Positions 16,164-25,202 of a stretch of 30,667 nt of DNA are shown here, one piece after another. How positions within the stretch are numbered: position 1 is the stretch's first letter; each line of letters starts with the position of its first letter. A program made the position numbers and the translations under genes. A model generated the notes under the pieces. That model was not told the origin of the DNA. It saw only the letters and a program-made list of their open reading frames with translations, and did not search any database. Origin of the DNA: Bacteroidales bacterium (GTDB lineage: Bacteria > Bacteroidota > Bacteroidia > Bacteroidales > WCHB1-69); NCBI GenBank assembly GCA_023229985.1, contig JALNYF010000022.1, positions 1-30,667 of the forward strand, read 5' to 3'.

Positions 16164-16900
16164 TTTATTAAAATAATACATTTTTTAAAAAAAATATATT
16201 ATTTTAATAAAATTCACTGTTTAATTATTAATTTATTCCATTTTTCACATATTCGAAGCTGTGAGGTGCTAAGATTTTATAGTTTTTTTTGCAAAATAAT
16301 AAGGAACCCATTTTATAATCTCCTCTCCGCGCGTTGCAGCTATGGAATAAGTATAATAATTGTTGGCAAAACTGTTGTGGGATGTTTGCAATTTCATGGA
16401 ATTTTGGGTTAAATAAGGAAGATTTGATATTATTGCTGTCCGGGAAATTGATTGATTCCCGTTTATTCAACATAACGAAGTCTCTTAACTCAATATGTTT
16501 ATTTTTCTCAACTTTTCTTTGTCTTGCCAAAGAACTGACGCAGCAAGTGAGTGCAAAAGTCAAACTTGTTTGCTTTTGCCGGACATTCCACCCACCATGG
16601 CAGTCGTGATGGCTATTTAATAAAAATTAAAATCCTTCGAATTTCTTATTCATTCTTCGTAAATGTAAGCCTGACAAAATATAATACTTCGTAATCTGCT
16701 CAATGTTAATAGATTAATCTATCATTTCTATTATTTACCGGACAGCAGTAATATGATATTTCTCCGTGCTTCTCTCATTGCAGAATGATTGAAAATTAAT
16801 CTTTTTTTTACTTCGCTACCGGTCTCAAAATGTGGCAGTATTATAGTTGGAACAAAAATTTGGGTTAAGTGTCGCATTGACAAAGTCAGGAATTAAGATT
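16164..16900. other. Intergenic stretch without a convincing gene
   Basis: About 740 AT-rich bases between uvrC and the accessory operon. A 111-codon open frame on the minus strand (16228-16563) and a 91-codon frame on the plus strand overlap each other. Neither shows a signal peptide, domain or start context I can support. A 38-bp repeat lies at 16811-16848. The stretch marks the border between housekeeping genes and the accessory region and may contain decayed sequence. Confidence 0.5.
16811..16848 (-). repeat. 38-bp intergenic repeat, copy 2
   Basis: Matches 3801-3838 in 35 of 38 positions. It lies 53 bp after the uvrC stop, at the outer border of the accessory region. The first copy is inside the region, after the first toxin/immunity pair. 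Confidence 0.8.
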
Positions 16901-16901
16901 G

Positions 16902-18689
16902 TTATTTTCGCTCCAACAACCACTGTTTAAGTGCGGCGGCTTTGCTTTTTCCAATCACGGCTGCCAATTCTGCCTCGCCGGCAGCCTCTATGCGTTTAAC
17001 GCTCTTAAATTCATGTAACAACTTTTCCGATAATACTTTACCTATTCCCGGAGCAGCATCCAATTTAGAGGCTATGCTCTTCTTTGCCCGTCGCTGGCGG
17101 TGATGCGTAATGCCAAAGCGATGTACTTCATCCCGAATCAATTGCAACAATTTTTGCGATTCTGATTTTTTATCGATAAAAAGCGGAAGGGCATCCCCTA
17201 CCCTATAAATATCCTCCAATCTTTTGGCAATGCCGACCATATAAATCTTGTCGGTAAGCTCCAATTTTTGCAAACTTTTATAAGCCGCCGACAGTTGCCC
17301 TTTGCCGCCATCAATCACCACCAAATTCGGCAACGGCTTTTGCTCCTCCAATAATCTTTGATAACGACGATAAATCACTTCTTCCATCGAAGCAAAATCA
17401 TCGGGACCCTCGACCGTTTTGATGTTATAATGCCGATACTCCTTTTTGGCGGGTTTGCCATTGATGAAACAAACCATGGCTGCCACAGGCTCTTCTCCTT
17501 GTGTATTTGAATTATCAAAACACTCAATATGAGTCGGTAAGACATTCATTTGTAAATCTTTCTGTAGATTTGACAAAACACGCAGGCTATGCCGCTCCGG
17601 ATTCACCAAATCGCGCCGTTTGTTCTTTTCCGCCATAAAAGTCAGGGCGTTTCGCAACGATAAATCGATAAGTTTCTTTTTGTCACCGCGTTGTGGTATA
17701 ATGAAAGTAAAATCGCCGGCAGTGGTTTCCGGCATAAAAGGAAGGAGAATATCCTTGTTTAATTTTCCGAACCGTTCCAAAATTTCCACCATTCCAAAAA
17801 AGAGCAAATCCTCCTGAGATTTATCCAATTTATGAGCGATTTCAATTGTATATAACTGAATAACTGCACCTTCCACAATTCTCATAAAATTTACGTAAGC
17901 ACTTTGTTCATCTTCAACGATTGAAAAAACGTCTAAATTGGTTATTTCCGGATTCACCACGACCGATTTCCCTTTGAATTGAGTTAAGATGTCAATTTTT
18001 TCTTTCAACACTTGTGCTTTTTCAAATTCCCATCTATCGGCAGAAGCAAGCATTTCTTGGTGAAGTTGTTTAATGATGAGGTTACTGTTTCCTTTTAATA
18101 TTTCAATAATTTGATGAATATTCATCTGATATTTTTCTTGGGAAATCAGTTCGGCGCAGGGAGCGGCACATCGTTTCAGTTGATATTGCAGGCAGGGTCG
18201 TTGTCCTTTGCGAAAGTGCGGACAATGGCGCAGTGGAAAGAGTTCAAACAACATTCGCAGCAACGTATTCATATATTTTCCTGACGCATAAGGACCGAAA
18301 ACTTCATTCTGGGAGCGATTGGGATTGTGGGTAGCATACACTTTGGGAAAGATCTCTTTAGAAACCGCTATCCATGGATAAGATTTATCATCTTTCAGAA
18401 GGATATTATAGCGAGGTTTATACTGTTTTATAAGCGAATTTTCCAACAAAAGGGCTTCCCACTCTGTATCTACTATAACGGTATGAATATCGCGAATTTT
18501 AGACACTAAAACGCGTAATTTGGCAGAATCCGGGGATTTATTAAAATAAGAAGATACACGGCGTTTTAAATTCTTGGCTTTTCCAACATAAATAACCTTA
18601 TCGTTTTCATCTAAAAAACGATAAACGCCGGGTTTCGTTGAGAGAGACGATAGTATAAGATGGATTTTATTTTTGGGAGGCTTTGTCAT
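16902..18689 (-). CDS. uvrC: UvrABC excinuclease subunit C
   Basis: 595 residues, usual length. UvrC makes both incisions in nucleotide excision repair. Visible parts: N-terminal GIY-YIG nuclease (GVYRFLDENDKVIYVGKAKN, ~17-36); a cysteine cluster (RHCPHFRKGQRPCLQYQ, KRCAAPC); a UVR motif (DRWEFEKAQVLKEKI, ~213-227) for UvrB contact; an RNase H-like 5' nuclease domain (HIECFDNSNTQG with Asp, VVIDGGKGQL); C-terminal helix-hairpin-helix (LDAAPGIGKVLSEKLL). Its ATG lies 23 bases inside the preceding membrane-protein gene, and it is the last gene of the probable porW operon. No clear terminator hairpin follows; the next 53 bp lead to the 38-bp repeat. Confidence 0.97.
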   Translation of the reverse strand: MTKPPKNKIHLILSSLSTKPGVYRFLDENDKVIYVGKAKNLKRRVSSYFNKSPDSAKLRVLVSKIRDIHTVIVDTEWEALLLENSLIKQYKPRYNILLKDDKSYPWIAVSKEIFPKVYATHNPNRSQNEVFGPYASGKYMNTLLRMLFELFPLRHCPHFRKGQRPCLQYQLKRCAAPCAELISQEKYQMNIHQIIEILKGNSNLIIKQLHQEMLASADRWEFEKAQVLKEKIDILTQFKGKSVVVNPEITNLDVFSIVEDEQSAYVNFMRIVEGAVIQLYTIEIAHKLDKSQEDLLFFGMVEILERFGKLNKDILLPFMPETTAGDFTFIIPQRGDKKKLIDLSLRNALTFMAEKNKRRDLVNPERHSLRVLSNLQKDLQMNVLPTHIECFDNSNTQGEEPVAAMVCFINGKPAKKEYRHYNIKTVEGPDDFASMEEVIYRRYQRLLEEQKPLPNLVVIDGGKGQLSAAYKSLQKLELTDKIYMVGIAKRLEDIYRVGDALPLFIDKKSESQKLLQLIRDEVHRFGITHHRQRRAKKSIASKLDAAPGIGKVLSEKLLHEFKSVKRIEAAGEAELAAVIGKSKAAALKQWLLERK

Positions 18690-19062
18690 TTTCTTTTTTT
18701 ATTATTATCACTTCGCAAGTCGCGTAGATAAAATAGATAATAATAAATGCCACAGCGAATTGCCACTTGTCGTTCGGTTTAAGGAGAATATAAATCAGGA
18801 TAAACAGCAAGCAGGACATAAATTTGACAATACGGGAAAGGAGGTAGCCAGAGACAAACTTTTTAGCTTCGCGGCGGGAAGAATCTCGTAAGACAATATA
18901 AAGCGTGAAAAGTGTTAAAAAGAAGAAAAAAAGAACAATAAAAGGCAATGCGGGGGAGGCATAAGCCGGGAAAACGTTTTGCATAATCAATGACAAAACC
19001 GTGACAATGATAGAAACGATGATTAAGCGGTAAACATACTTGGGGACTTTAATTTTTGCCAT
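18667..19062 (-). CDS. Small four-helix membrane protein
   Basis: 131 residues with four hydrophobic segments (about 11-31, 37-58, 77-94, 103-119) and basic tails (KKENDKASQK). It has no catalytic motif. It starts 2 bp after atpZ and its 3' end overlaps uvrC. In many Bacteroidota a small membrane protein of this kind sits between atpZ and atpB in the ATP synthase locus, so an AtpI-like assembly or ion-related role is possible. Here no synthase subunit follows. Confidence 0.75.
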   Translation of the reverse strand: MAKIKVPKYVYRLIIVSIIVTVLSLIMQNVFPAYASPALPFIVLFFFFLTLFTLYIVLRDSSRREAKKFVSGYLLSRIVKFMSCLLFILIYILLKPNDKWQFAVAFIIIYFIYATCEVIIIKKENDKASQK

Positions 19063-19064
19063 GA

Positions 19065-19274
19065 TTATTTCTTTTTTTGTGATAAATTATGAATCATCAA
19101 ATACATGGCAAGGGCGATAGATGCCATGGCACAAATAATTGTAAACAAAGGAGATAACTGCAGCCACTTATCCAATTTCACGCCACCAAAAGTACCACCG
19201 GCAATGATGATACCCATTTGGAACGCCATACCGGAATAACTTGCCCCGCTACTCCACTGTTTTTTTTTCTCCAT
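19065..19274 (-). CDS. atpZ: AtpZ/AtpI-like F1Fo-ATPase accessory protein
   Basis: 69 residues from the ATG at 19274, which I prefer over an in-frame start at 19337: it forms TAATG with the bactofilin stop, and the extra 21 residues (ATCPTCPRK...) are poor. Two transmembrane helices, SYSGMAFQMGIIIAGGTFGG and LFTIICAMASIALAMYLMIH, separated by VKLDKWLQLSP, match the AtpZ/AtpI family, which helps assemble the ATP synthase rotor and has been linked to Mg2+/Ca2+ handling. No atpB/atpE follows in the window. Confidence 0.8.
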   Translation of the reverse strand: MEKKKQWSSGASYSGMAFQMGIIIAGGTFGGVKLDKWLQLSPLFTIICAMASIALAMYLMIHNLSQKKK

Positions 19275-19663
19275 TATTTGTTTTCGGGGGCAGGTTGGGC
19301 AGGTTGCATGGAAATTTTGCCGTTTTGAATTTTGCAATTTCCAACAAAATTTGCGCCGGGTTCAATGGATAACTTACTGGCTACAATGTTGCCAATCAAT
19401 ACGGCAGTGGCTTTGAGGGAAATAATATCGGTCGCCGATACATTGGCTTTTACTTTTCCTTCCATTTCAATACTTTCGCACGTAACATCACCTTCCAACT
19501 CACCGGTTTGCCCGATAATTACTTTTGACCTGCATTTGACATTCCCTTTTATGTTTCCATCTATTCTACAATCGCCATTCGCTACGATGTCGCCCACTAA
19601 TGTGGTGCCGGCTGCAATAATATTAACGCCGGTAACTTCTCCTGATTCGTATAATTTAACCAT
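19274..19663 (-). CDS. Bactofilin (polymer-forming cytoskeletal protein)
   Basis: 129 residues, typical size. The core is a run of short beta-helix turns with hydrophobic periodicity (GTTLVGDIVANGDCRIDGNI, GNVKCRSKVIIGQTGELEGD, VTCESIEMEGKVKANV, AVLIGNIVASKLSIEPGANF) with flexible ends (MQPAQPAPENK), as in bactofilins. These self-assemble into filaments on the inner face of the membrane and affect cell shape. The gene starts 24 bp after porW and ends in a TAATG overlap with atpZ. Confidence 0.92.
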   Translation of the reverse strand: MVKLYESGEVTGVNIIAAGTTLVGDIVANGDCRIDGNIKGNVKCRSKVIIGQTGELEGDVTCESIEMEGKVKANVSATDIISLKATAVLIGNIVASKLSIEPGANFVGNCKIQNGKISMQPAQPAPENK

Positions 19664-19687
19664 AATGTTGATATTTAATTATTGATA

Positions 19688-22366
19688 TTATTTTTCGTTT
19701 AAATATTTTTCCTTGAAAAATTTCTCATATAAAGGACGGGAAGCTTTTTCTTTGTAAAAAGTGCTATAATTGCCGGCACTGATTGGGAAAATAATAATAT
19801 TTTTTGCCAAAATTTCCGACTTGAATTTATCATTTTTCGTGAAGCTGTAGTAATAGTCTAAAGCCGTTTCTTTGTTTTTGAAGCGTGAAACGGTCACAAT
19901 TTGTTCATCTTGAGTAATATAAAAACTGTTTAGATTAAAATTTTGTAATGAATAAACCGCTTTATTAAAATCAGAAATCTGGTTTTTCAACTCCATCACC
20001 GATAATTTATGCACATTAACGATAAGGGTAACATAATGCCAATCATTCGGAGCAAACGTAAAGTAGTTTTGTTCTTGATTGACCGGTTCTATTAGGGAAT
20101 CTTTTGACTCTTTTGTCGAGGAAAGTTCAGGTTCAGCAAAATTGAGTAAAAGAATACGTGCCAACTCTTCCACTTCCATCCCTCTGTAATCGACAATAAT
20201 ATTTTGGAGAGCGGTTTTCAGCGCCGTTTCGCCTTGCACTTGACCGACAGCAATCGCGCGCAAATAGGCAAACTTTGAGTTGAGCACAGAATCGGGGCAA
20301 ACCGCCAAGGCAGCATCCGCCGAAGCAATGGTCTGTTGCCATTGTTTCGCCATAAATTGTTGATAGACTGCCTCATACTTGCGTTCCATCTCCTTGGTCT
20401 TTTCTGCCAATTTTTCATAATAATCAGGTTCCCTAATCAAGCGGGCGTAGTCCGTTTCGGCATATTTCGTAAGAATGATATTCTTCGGTGTTTCGTACTT
20501 ATTATTCTTCAAGGCTTGGTAGTTCAAGTACAACAAATAGAGCGTCGAAGGGGTCAGTTCGTGGTTTTGGAAGCGTGCATAGAATTTCTCCAAGGTTTCT
20601 ATTCCCCTTTCTCGGTCGTTCAGTAAATCTAAGTAAATAATGGCAGCTTGAAATAATGAGTTGGCAATTAATTGATTAGACGTATCAATGGCTCCTGCTG
20701 TCAGGGGCAGGTCTTGGGTGTAGAAACGTTCTTGTTCGGGGTCTGTTTCACGTTTTAGGATAGGATTCCCATTTTCGTCATATTCCGTCGTATCAGCTTC
20801 TTCGCTCGGATTATTCATACCTACCATATCTTCAAACGATAGTTGTTGTTTGTTACTGATTCGCCAATTATCTTCGAGTTTACGGCTTCCCCAACGGCGT
20901 AGGAACTCGGTTTTGCCGGCAGACATCAACGTGGAATTATAGAAATACCATTTACCGGAATTATTATTATTGATATTGGGATTAACGTTGGCATAACCTA
21001 ACGCGTTTTGCAACGCCGCCATTTTATCGGCTTCTTCTTTCTCTTTGCGTTGTTTTTCACGTTTAAATTCTGCCACTTTCTCTTTTACCCAGCGGTCACG
21101 TTCTTTTTCACCCATTTTTGCAATTCGCTGCAAACTATCCTGCACAAATACAACTTGCAAGTTATCAACAAGTTCTGTCAGAATCTTTGTCTTTTTCATA
21201 ATCGATGCATAGTTGGGATAGTTTTTAGGGAGTGAAAGGGTTGCGGTATCGTAATAAGCTTTCGCTTTAGGATATTGTTCTTGTTGGAAATAGATTTCTG
21301 CTAATTTGAGAGATGAATGGGTACGTTGGAAATCGTTATCTTTATAGGAAGAAACGGAAAGTGCCAAGTTATTGATTCTGGTAGCCGTATCTTGGTCCAC
21401 GCGCGCGATTTCTGAAATGGAGTAATATATCTGGTCTCTGAAATCTGCATTTTTTTCTTCTTTGAGCATTTTATTCAGTTCCTTCAAAATTTCATCTTTA
21501 CGACTCGGCGTCCCGTCATAATTGGTTGAAAGATGCATTCTGGCATTAAATTCCATTTCGTAAGAAGGACTTTTTTTAATCACCTTCATAAAAGCCTCGT
21601 GAGCGTCTTTAGAACGTTCCATTTCTTCGTATAATTGTCCTAAAATAAAGTTCATACGGGCGCGTGTAGCTTTGTCAGGTTTGTTATTCAACACATCAGT
21701 AATGAAGTTGATGGCGGTTTCCACGTCCCCGTCCGGTGCCCGAAGTTGATAGTCGGCTGCTGTCATTGCATATTGCACATTCAGTTTTTTAGATTTCTTA
21801 GGCTGAACATAGTATTGTGCTTCGGAAATAATTTCCTGCGCGCGCGTAAAATAGTTCTGTTGCATCGCACAGCGTGCGTTCCAAATCATGGCTTCCTCAA
21901 TACAATTACCGTTTTTGTGCGTAGTAACGATATAATTAAAAATACGTTGCGCCTGAACATAATCTTGTTTATAGAAGTAAGCCTTCCCCATCATCAAATA
22001 GGCATCGTCAATAGGTTTTACGTACTCTTTACCTTTAAAAAACATGGAATGTTTATAAATAGACTTGGAAGCCTTTTCAATCACTCTGTCCATCGAAGGA
22101 TAAATGGGAGACAAGTCTTCTTTTGGCGGATATACAAAAATAGGCAAAGTACTGATATAATTATCATTACAAATATTTTTATACTCTTCTTCACCCCCTT
22201 TTAGAGCTTCTTTTCCATTAAAATTAACATTAAAGCGAGAAGTGAGGTTATGATATGCGCGATTCGCCCCCGTATTTTTTCGTGTAGAACAAGAAACACT
22301 GATCACGAGAATAAACAGCAATACAGTAACAGAGTGTAAAATGAATGATATCTTATTGTATTTCAA
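19688..22366 (-). CDS. porW: T9SS TPR lipoprotein PorW/SprE
   Basis: 892 residues, close to SprE of flavobacteria. The N-terminal lipoprotein-type signal ends at VISVSC (Cys 27), then STRKNTGANRAYHNLTSRFN, the conserved SprE/PorW opening. TPR-like helical repeats follow (e.g. AYLMMGKAYFYKQDYVQAQR, ~120-330), then a charged coiled-coil stretch (KEKVAEFKREKQRKEKEEAD, ~430-450), a GKWYFYN...EFLRRWG segment, further helical repeats and a C-terminal region rich in YYSF/FYKEK motifs. SprE/PorW is a periplasmic-side component needed for type IX secretion. Its presence fits the two T9SS-sorted proteins here. It probably heads the operon to uvrC. Confidence 0.88.
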   Translation of the reverse strand: MKYNKISFILHSVTVLLFILVISVSCSTRKNTGANRAYHNLTSRFNVNFNGKEALKGGEEEYKNICNDNYISTLPIFVYPPKEDLSPIYPSMDRVIEKASKSIYKHSMFFKGKEYVKPIDDAYLMMGKAYFYKQDYVQAQRIFNYIVTTHKNGNCIEEAMIWNARCAMQQNYFTRAQEIISEAQYYVQPKKSKKLNVQYAMTAADYQLRAPDGDVETAINFITDVLNNKPDKATRARMNFILGQLYEEMERSKDAHEAFMKVIKKSPSYEMEFNARMHLSTNYDGTPSRKDEILKELNKMLKEEKNADFRDQIYYSISEIARVDQDTATRINNLALSVSSYKDNDFQRTHSSLKLAEIYFQQEQYPKAKAYYDTATLSLPKNYPNYASIMKKTKILTELVDNLQVVFVQDSLQRIAKMGEKERDRWVKEKVAEFKREKQRKEKEEADKMAALQNALGYANVNPNINNNNSGKWYFYNSTLMSAGKTEFLRRWGSRKLEDNWRISNKQQLSFEDMVGMNNPSEEADTTEYDENGNPILKRETDPEQERFYTQDLPLTAGAIDTSNQLIANSLFQAAIIYLDLLNDRERGIETLEKFYARFQNHELTPSTLYLLYLNYQALKNNKYETPKNIILTKYAETDYARLIREPDYYEKLAEKTKEMERKYEAVYQQFMAKQWQQTIASADAALAVCPDSVLNSKFAYLRAIAVGQVQGETALKTALQNIIVDYRGMEVEELARILLLNFAEPELSSTKESKDSLIEPVNQEQNYFTFAPNDWHYVTLIVNVHKLSVMELKNQISDFNKAVYSLQNFNLNSFYITQDEQIVTVSRFKNKETALDYYYSFTKNDKFKSEILAKNIIIFPISAGNYSTFYKEKASRPLYEKFFKEKYLNEK

Positions 22367-22395
22367 TGGTTTTATTATTTAGTAAAAACAGACTG

Positions 22396-22403
22396 CAAAA
22401 ATA
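22396..22403 (-). promoter_or_regulatory. -7 box for porW operon
   Basis: Minus-strand TATTTTTG exactly fits TAnnTTTG, 29 bases upstream of the porW ATG, in the 44-bp gap after phoH. No TTG at the -33 distance. Confidence 0.45.
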
Positions 22404-22410
22404 ACGTATT

Positions 22411-23409
22411 TTATTGAATATTATTTTTAAGTATCAACTTATTTTCAGAATTATTCTCATTATTCTCCCATTTTTCATAGCACTGGATAATCTTCGTCAC
22501 CAAGTGATGTCGAACAACATCAGAATTGTCCAAGTAAATAAAGTCGATCCCTTTCACATTTTCAAGTATTTTAGAGGCTTGCACAAGACCTGAATGTTGA
22601 TGACGAGGAAGGTCAATTTGTGTTATGTCACCGGTAATGAAGAACTTAGCATTTTTGCCCATACGGGTTAGGAACATTTTAATCTGGCTTTCGGTAGCAT
22701 TTTGAGCTTCGTCAAGGATAACATAAGCGTTATCCAGAGTACGTCCGCGCATAAAGGCAAGGGGTGCAATTTCAATGGTTTTGTCTTCCAAATAGGACAA
22801 AAGTTTTTGCATAGGCATCATATCGCGGAGCGCGTCATAGAGAGGTTGGAGGTACGGGTCTAACTTATCACGAAGGTCACCGGGCAAGAACCCAAGGTTT
22901 TCACCGGCTTCCACAGCGGGTCGCGTAAGAATAATTCTGCGTATTTGCTTGTTTTTCAACGCTCTGACTGCCAACGCGACAGCGGTGTAAGTTTTTCCTG
23001 TTCCCGCAGGACCGATCGCAAAAACCATGTCGTTATTGGCTGCGCTCGTCACCAATCGTTTCTGATTAGGGGTAATGGCTTTAATAATTCTTCCTTCCCG
23101 CCCGTGAAGAATCACATCACCATTCATTTTATCATTATCCAAACGATAGAAAGAATCATCGTCTTGCGCGGTAATATTGAGAATATCTGTCTCGGTTAAT
23201 GATTCAAAATGTTCATAATGAGCAGAAACGAGTTGAAAACGAGATTCAAAGGAGAGAACTTCCGAATCGGAGCCTACAATTTTAAGTTCATTTCCGCGGG
23301 CAGTAATTTTCAGTTTCGGATAGATATTGCGTAGCAAGTCAATATTACGATTGTTTTTCCCATAAATGCCAACTGCATGATTTTGTGCAACGAGAATAAT
23401 TTTTTCCAT
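22411..23409 (-). CDS. phoH: PhoH-family ATPase
   Basis: 332 residues. The N-terminal ~100 residues contain a KH-like nucleic-acid-binding region (LKITARGNELKIVGSDSEVL), then KRLVTSAANNDMVFAIGPAG leading into a Walker A GPAGTGKT (~138-145). Walker B is YVILDEAQNAT (~230), then FITGDITQIDLP and SGLVQASKIL, all PhoH hallmarks. Proteins of this YbeZ-like group are linked to RNA metabolism and ribosome biogenesis, usually beside ybeY, which is not seen here. The C-terminal tail is Asn-rich (ENNENNSENK). A promoter box lies at 23486-23493. Confidence 0.93.
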   Translation of the reverse strand: MEKIILVAQNHAVGIYGKNNRNIDLLRNIYPKLKITARGNELKIVGSDSEVLSFESRFQLVSAHYEHFESLTETDILNITAQDDDSFYRLDNDKMNGDVILHGREGRIIKAITPNQKRLVTSAANNDMVFAIGPAGTGKTYTAVALAVRALKNKQIRRIILTRPAVEAGENLGFLPGDLRDKLDPYLQPLYDALRDMMPMQKLLSYLEDKTIEIAPLAFMRGRTLDNAYVILDEAQNATESQIKMFLTRMGKNAKFFITGDITQIDLPRHQHSGLVQASKILENVKGIDFIYLDNSDVVRHHLVTKIIQCYEKWENNENNSENKLILKNNIQ

Positions 23410-23485
23410 TTATAAATGAATAAGAAGGATTAAGTAATTATAAATTAGTAATTTGTAAATGATAAAGGTATAAAATATAGAATTG

Positions 23486-23493
23486 CAAATATA
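23486..23493 (-). promoter_or_regulatory. -7 box for phoH
   Basis: Minus-strand TATATTTG exactly fits TAnnTTTG, 76 bases upstream of the phoH ATG and just after the terminator of the OmpA gene. Confidence 0.4.
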
Positions 23494-23520
23494 TAAAAGA
23501 AAATGGAATGCGACTAATAT

Positions 23521-23553
23521 AAAAAAGGCTGCCTGCAAGCAGACAGCCTTTAT
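23521..23553 (-). terminator. Intrinsic terminator after OmpA-family gene
   Basis: On the minus strand AAAGGCTGTCTGC-TT-GCAGGCAGCCTTT pairs over 13 positions with one mismatch (G-T type) and runs into TTTTTTAT. It begins 18 bp after the stop at 23571. Confidence 0.9.
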
Positions 23554-23570
23554 ATGATGGTAAGAAAAAG

Positions 23571-25109
23571 TTACATTTTTACGATTCTGAAAATAGCCGC
23601 TCTATGTTCTTCACGATTAGATTCCGGAATATTTTTCCTATTTTCGTCATCATTATAGGTATAAGAAGCGGTTTCGATTTGTTCAATCGGAACACCTTTT
23701 TCAATGAAAAGACGTTTGATACTTTCGGCTCTGCGTCTTGCCAAGTCTCTGTTGTGTTCTTCTGAACCCAAATCACAGGTATAACCCTCAACAATCACTT
23801 TCAAAGTCGGGTCGCTTTTTAAAATATCAACTGCTTTGTCAATATTGTTATTGCTTTCTGTGATCTTAGGAATGTCTTTATCTAAGTCAAATAAGATTTT
23901 CACTTTTGACAAAGCTTTTGCCAAGTCTTTAATATTAGCTTTTTCTTTACGTGTCATCTTTCTCTCGTTGCCTTCATCATCGCCTTCATCATCACCGTAC
24001 ATATTGTCGGGACAAATAGGAACGATATAAACATATTCTGTTTTGCCGTCTTCACCCTCTTTGTCAGCATTTTCAATGAACTTATCGGCTGCCTCAATCA
24101 TCTTTTCATAATAGCGTTTTTTCAAGGTTTTATCAACTTGCATGCAAGGTTTGATGTGGATTCCAACTTTCACGCCGACTTGCAAATTATTCCATTTTAA
24201 GTTTCCGATATTTTCAGTTGAATTTTCAACTGCTTTTCTGTCATATTGAACCAAATAATCGGAGCCTAAGAGACCGTTATATTGAAGTTTATCAACGTTA
24301 TCGCTAAGTTGAACGAATGAGTGTTGGTTTTCTGCTTTGGGTAAGATGTCAAGGAATCCGTAAGTACAATAGAGACCTACATAAAAATCTACTTTATTAT
24401 TGATAGCAAAGATCCCGCCGAAGTCGGCTTGCAAATCGAAAGAGCATCTCAGTTTGGTAGAACCGTTTCCTTCAATTTGATATTCGCCAAAACCGTGGTT
24501 AACAACAGCTACAGGATATGTAATATTGTTGTGTGGGTCATAACCTGTGATGATTAATGTACCATCGACTAATTTAGATTTATTGTAGATAGGGAAATAG
24601 CCTTTAACGCCCAATCCGGCATAGAGCCCCATTTTTTCGTTGAATCGATGTTCAAATTGAGCAGTCAAAGGAACTTCAATAGCCCAAATGGCTTGTTTTT
24701 CAACGAGGTTTTGAGTGTTATAAATCAAATCATAATTCGTTTCATGAATAGAATTTTGGTTATAATCGGCAAGGTCAGCTGCATCAGCAACGACACCATT
24801 GATGTTCAACTTCGCTTTTGCATAATTACGTTGCAGACCAACGCCAATTCCCAATCCCCAATGTTCGTTAAAGAAATAAGTGTAACCGATATCCAAGATA
24901 GAACCTAACGAATAATATTGATGAATATCCGGCGATCTTTTATAGATATTGTTAGTCATAGCTCCACCCAAATGGATATTAATTCTATGATGGCAGATTG
25001 AGTCCGTCACAGTAGAATCTTGTGAGGTAAGCATTTCATCTTCAATCTCTTGAGAATAACCGGTAAAGACTGCCAGAATAAGAGCGATTAAAAATAATTG
25101 TTTTTTCAT
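23571..25109 (-). CDS. OmpA-family outer membrane protein
   Basis: 512 residues. A signal peptide (LFLIALILAVFTGYS, cleavage near residue 19) is followed by an OM beta-barrel-like region (~45-320) with alternating strands such as LDIGYTYFFNEHWGLGIGVG and KMGLYAGLGVKGYFPI. An acidic/charged linker (DDEGDDEGNERKMTRKEK) leads to the peptidoglycan-binding OmpA domain (~400-510): VKILFDLDKDIPKITESNNN, LKVIVEGYTCDLGSEEHNRD, LARRRAESIKRLFIEKGV. These contain the Asp and Arg positions that bind diaminopimelate. The role is anchoring the outer membrane to the wall. It is monocistronic, with a hairpin upstream and a strong terminator downstream. A protein with an OmpA domain would sense damage from the wall-directed RHS tips, but no link is shown. 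Confidence 0.9.
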   Translation of the reverse strand: MKKQLFLIALILAVFTGYSQEIEDEMLTSQDSTVTDSICHHRINIHLGGAMTNNIYKRSPDIHQYYSLGSILDIGYTYFFNEHWGLGIGVGLQRNYAKAKLNINGVVADAADLADYNQNSIHETNYDLIYNTQNLVEKQAIWAIEVPLTAQFEHRFNEKMGLYAGLGVKGYFPIYNKSKLVDGTLIITGYDPHNNITYPVAVVNHGFGEYQIEGNGSTKLRCSFDLQADFGGIFAINNKVDFYVGLYCTYGFLDILPKAENQHSFVQLSDNVDKLQYNGLLGSDYLVQYDRKAVENSTENIGNLKWNNLQVGVKVGIHIKPCMQVDKTLKKRYYEKMIEAADKFIENADKEGEDGKTEYVYIVPICPDNMYGDDEGDDEGNERKMTRKEKANIKDLAKALSKVKILFDLDKDIPKITESNNNIDKAVDILKSDPTLKVIVEGYTCDLGSEEHNRDLARRRAESIKRLFIEKGVPIEQIETASYTYNDDENRKNIPESNREEHRAAIFRIVKM

Positions 25110-25156
25110 AATATATTTTATTTTAATTTTCTTTATTAAACGTATTGGTTTTTCCT

Positions 25157-25195
25157 ATTGATGATAGCGACTTTTGCAAGTCGCTATCAAATAGG
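25157..25195 (-). terminator. Strong hairpin after giant adhesin gene
   Basis: A perfect 11-bp inverted repeat GATAGCGACTT/AAGTCGCTATC with a 4-base loop (25163-25188) and an outer partial pairing CCTAT.../...ATAGG. It lies 8-46 bp after the stop at 25203, a terminator position, but there is no T tract on the minus strand. It could act as an mRNA 3'-end stabiliser. Confidence 0.5.
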
Positions 25196-25202
25196 AGTCA
25201 TA

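Noticed and set aside
16228..16563. 111-codon minus-strand open frame between uvrC and the T9SS operon (overlapped by a plus-strand frame at 16334-16609)
   Set aside because: No signal, domain, clear start context or coupling. Both strands are open at once, so chance or decayed sequence is more likely.
19275..19337. Extended 90-residue start for atpZ
   Set aside because: It overlaps the bactofilin gene by 64 bases and adds unconserved-looking residues. The TAATG junction at 19274 is the better start.
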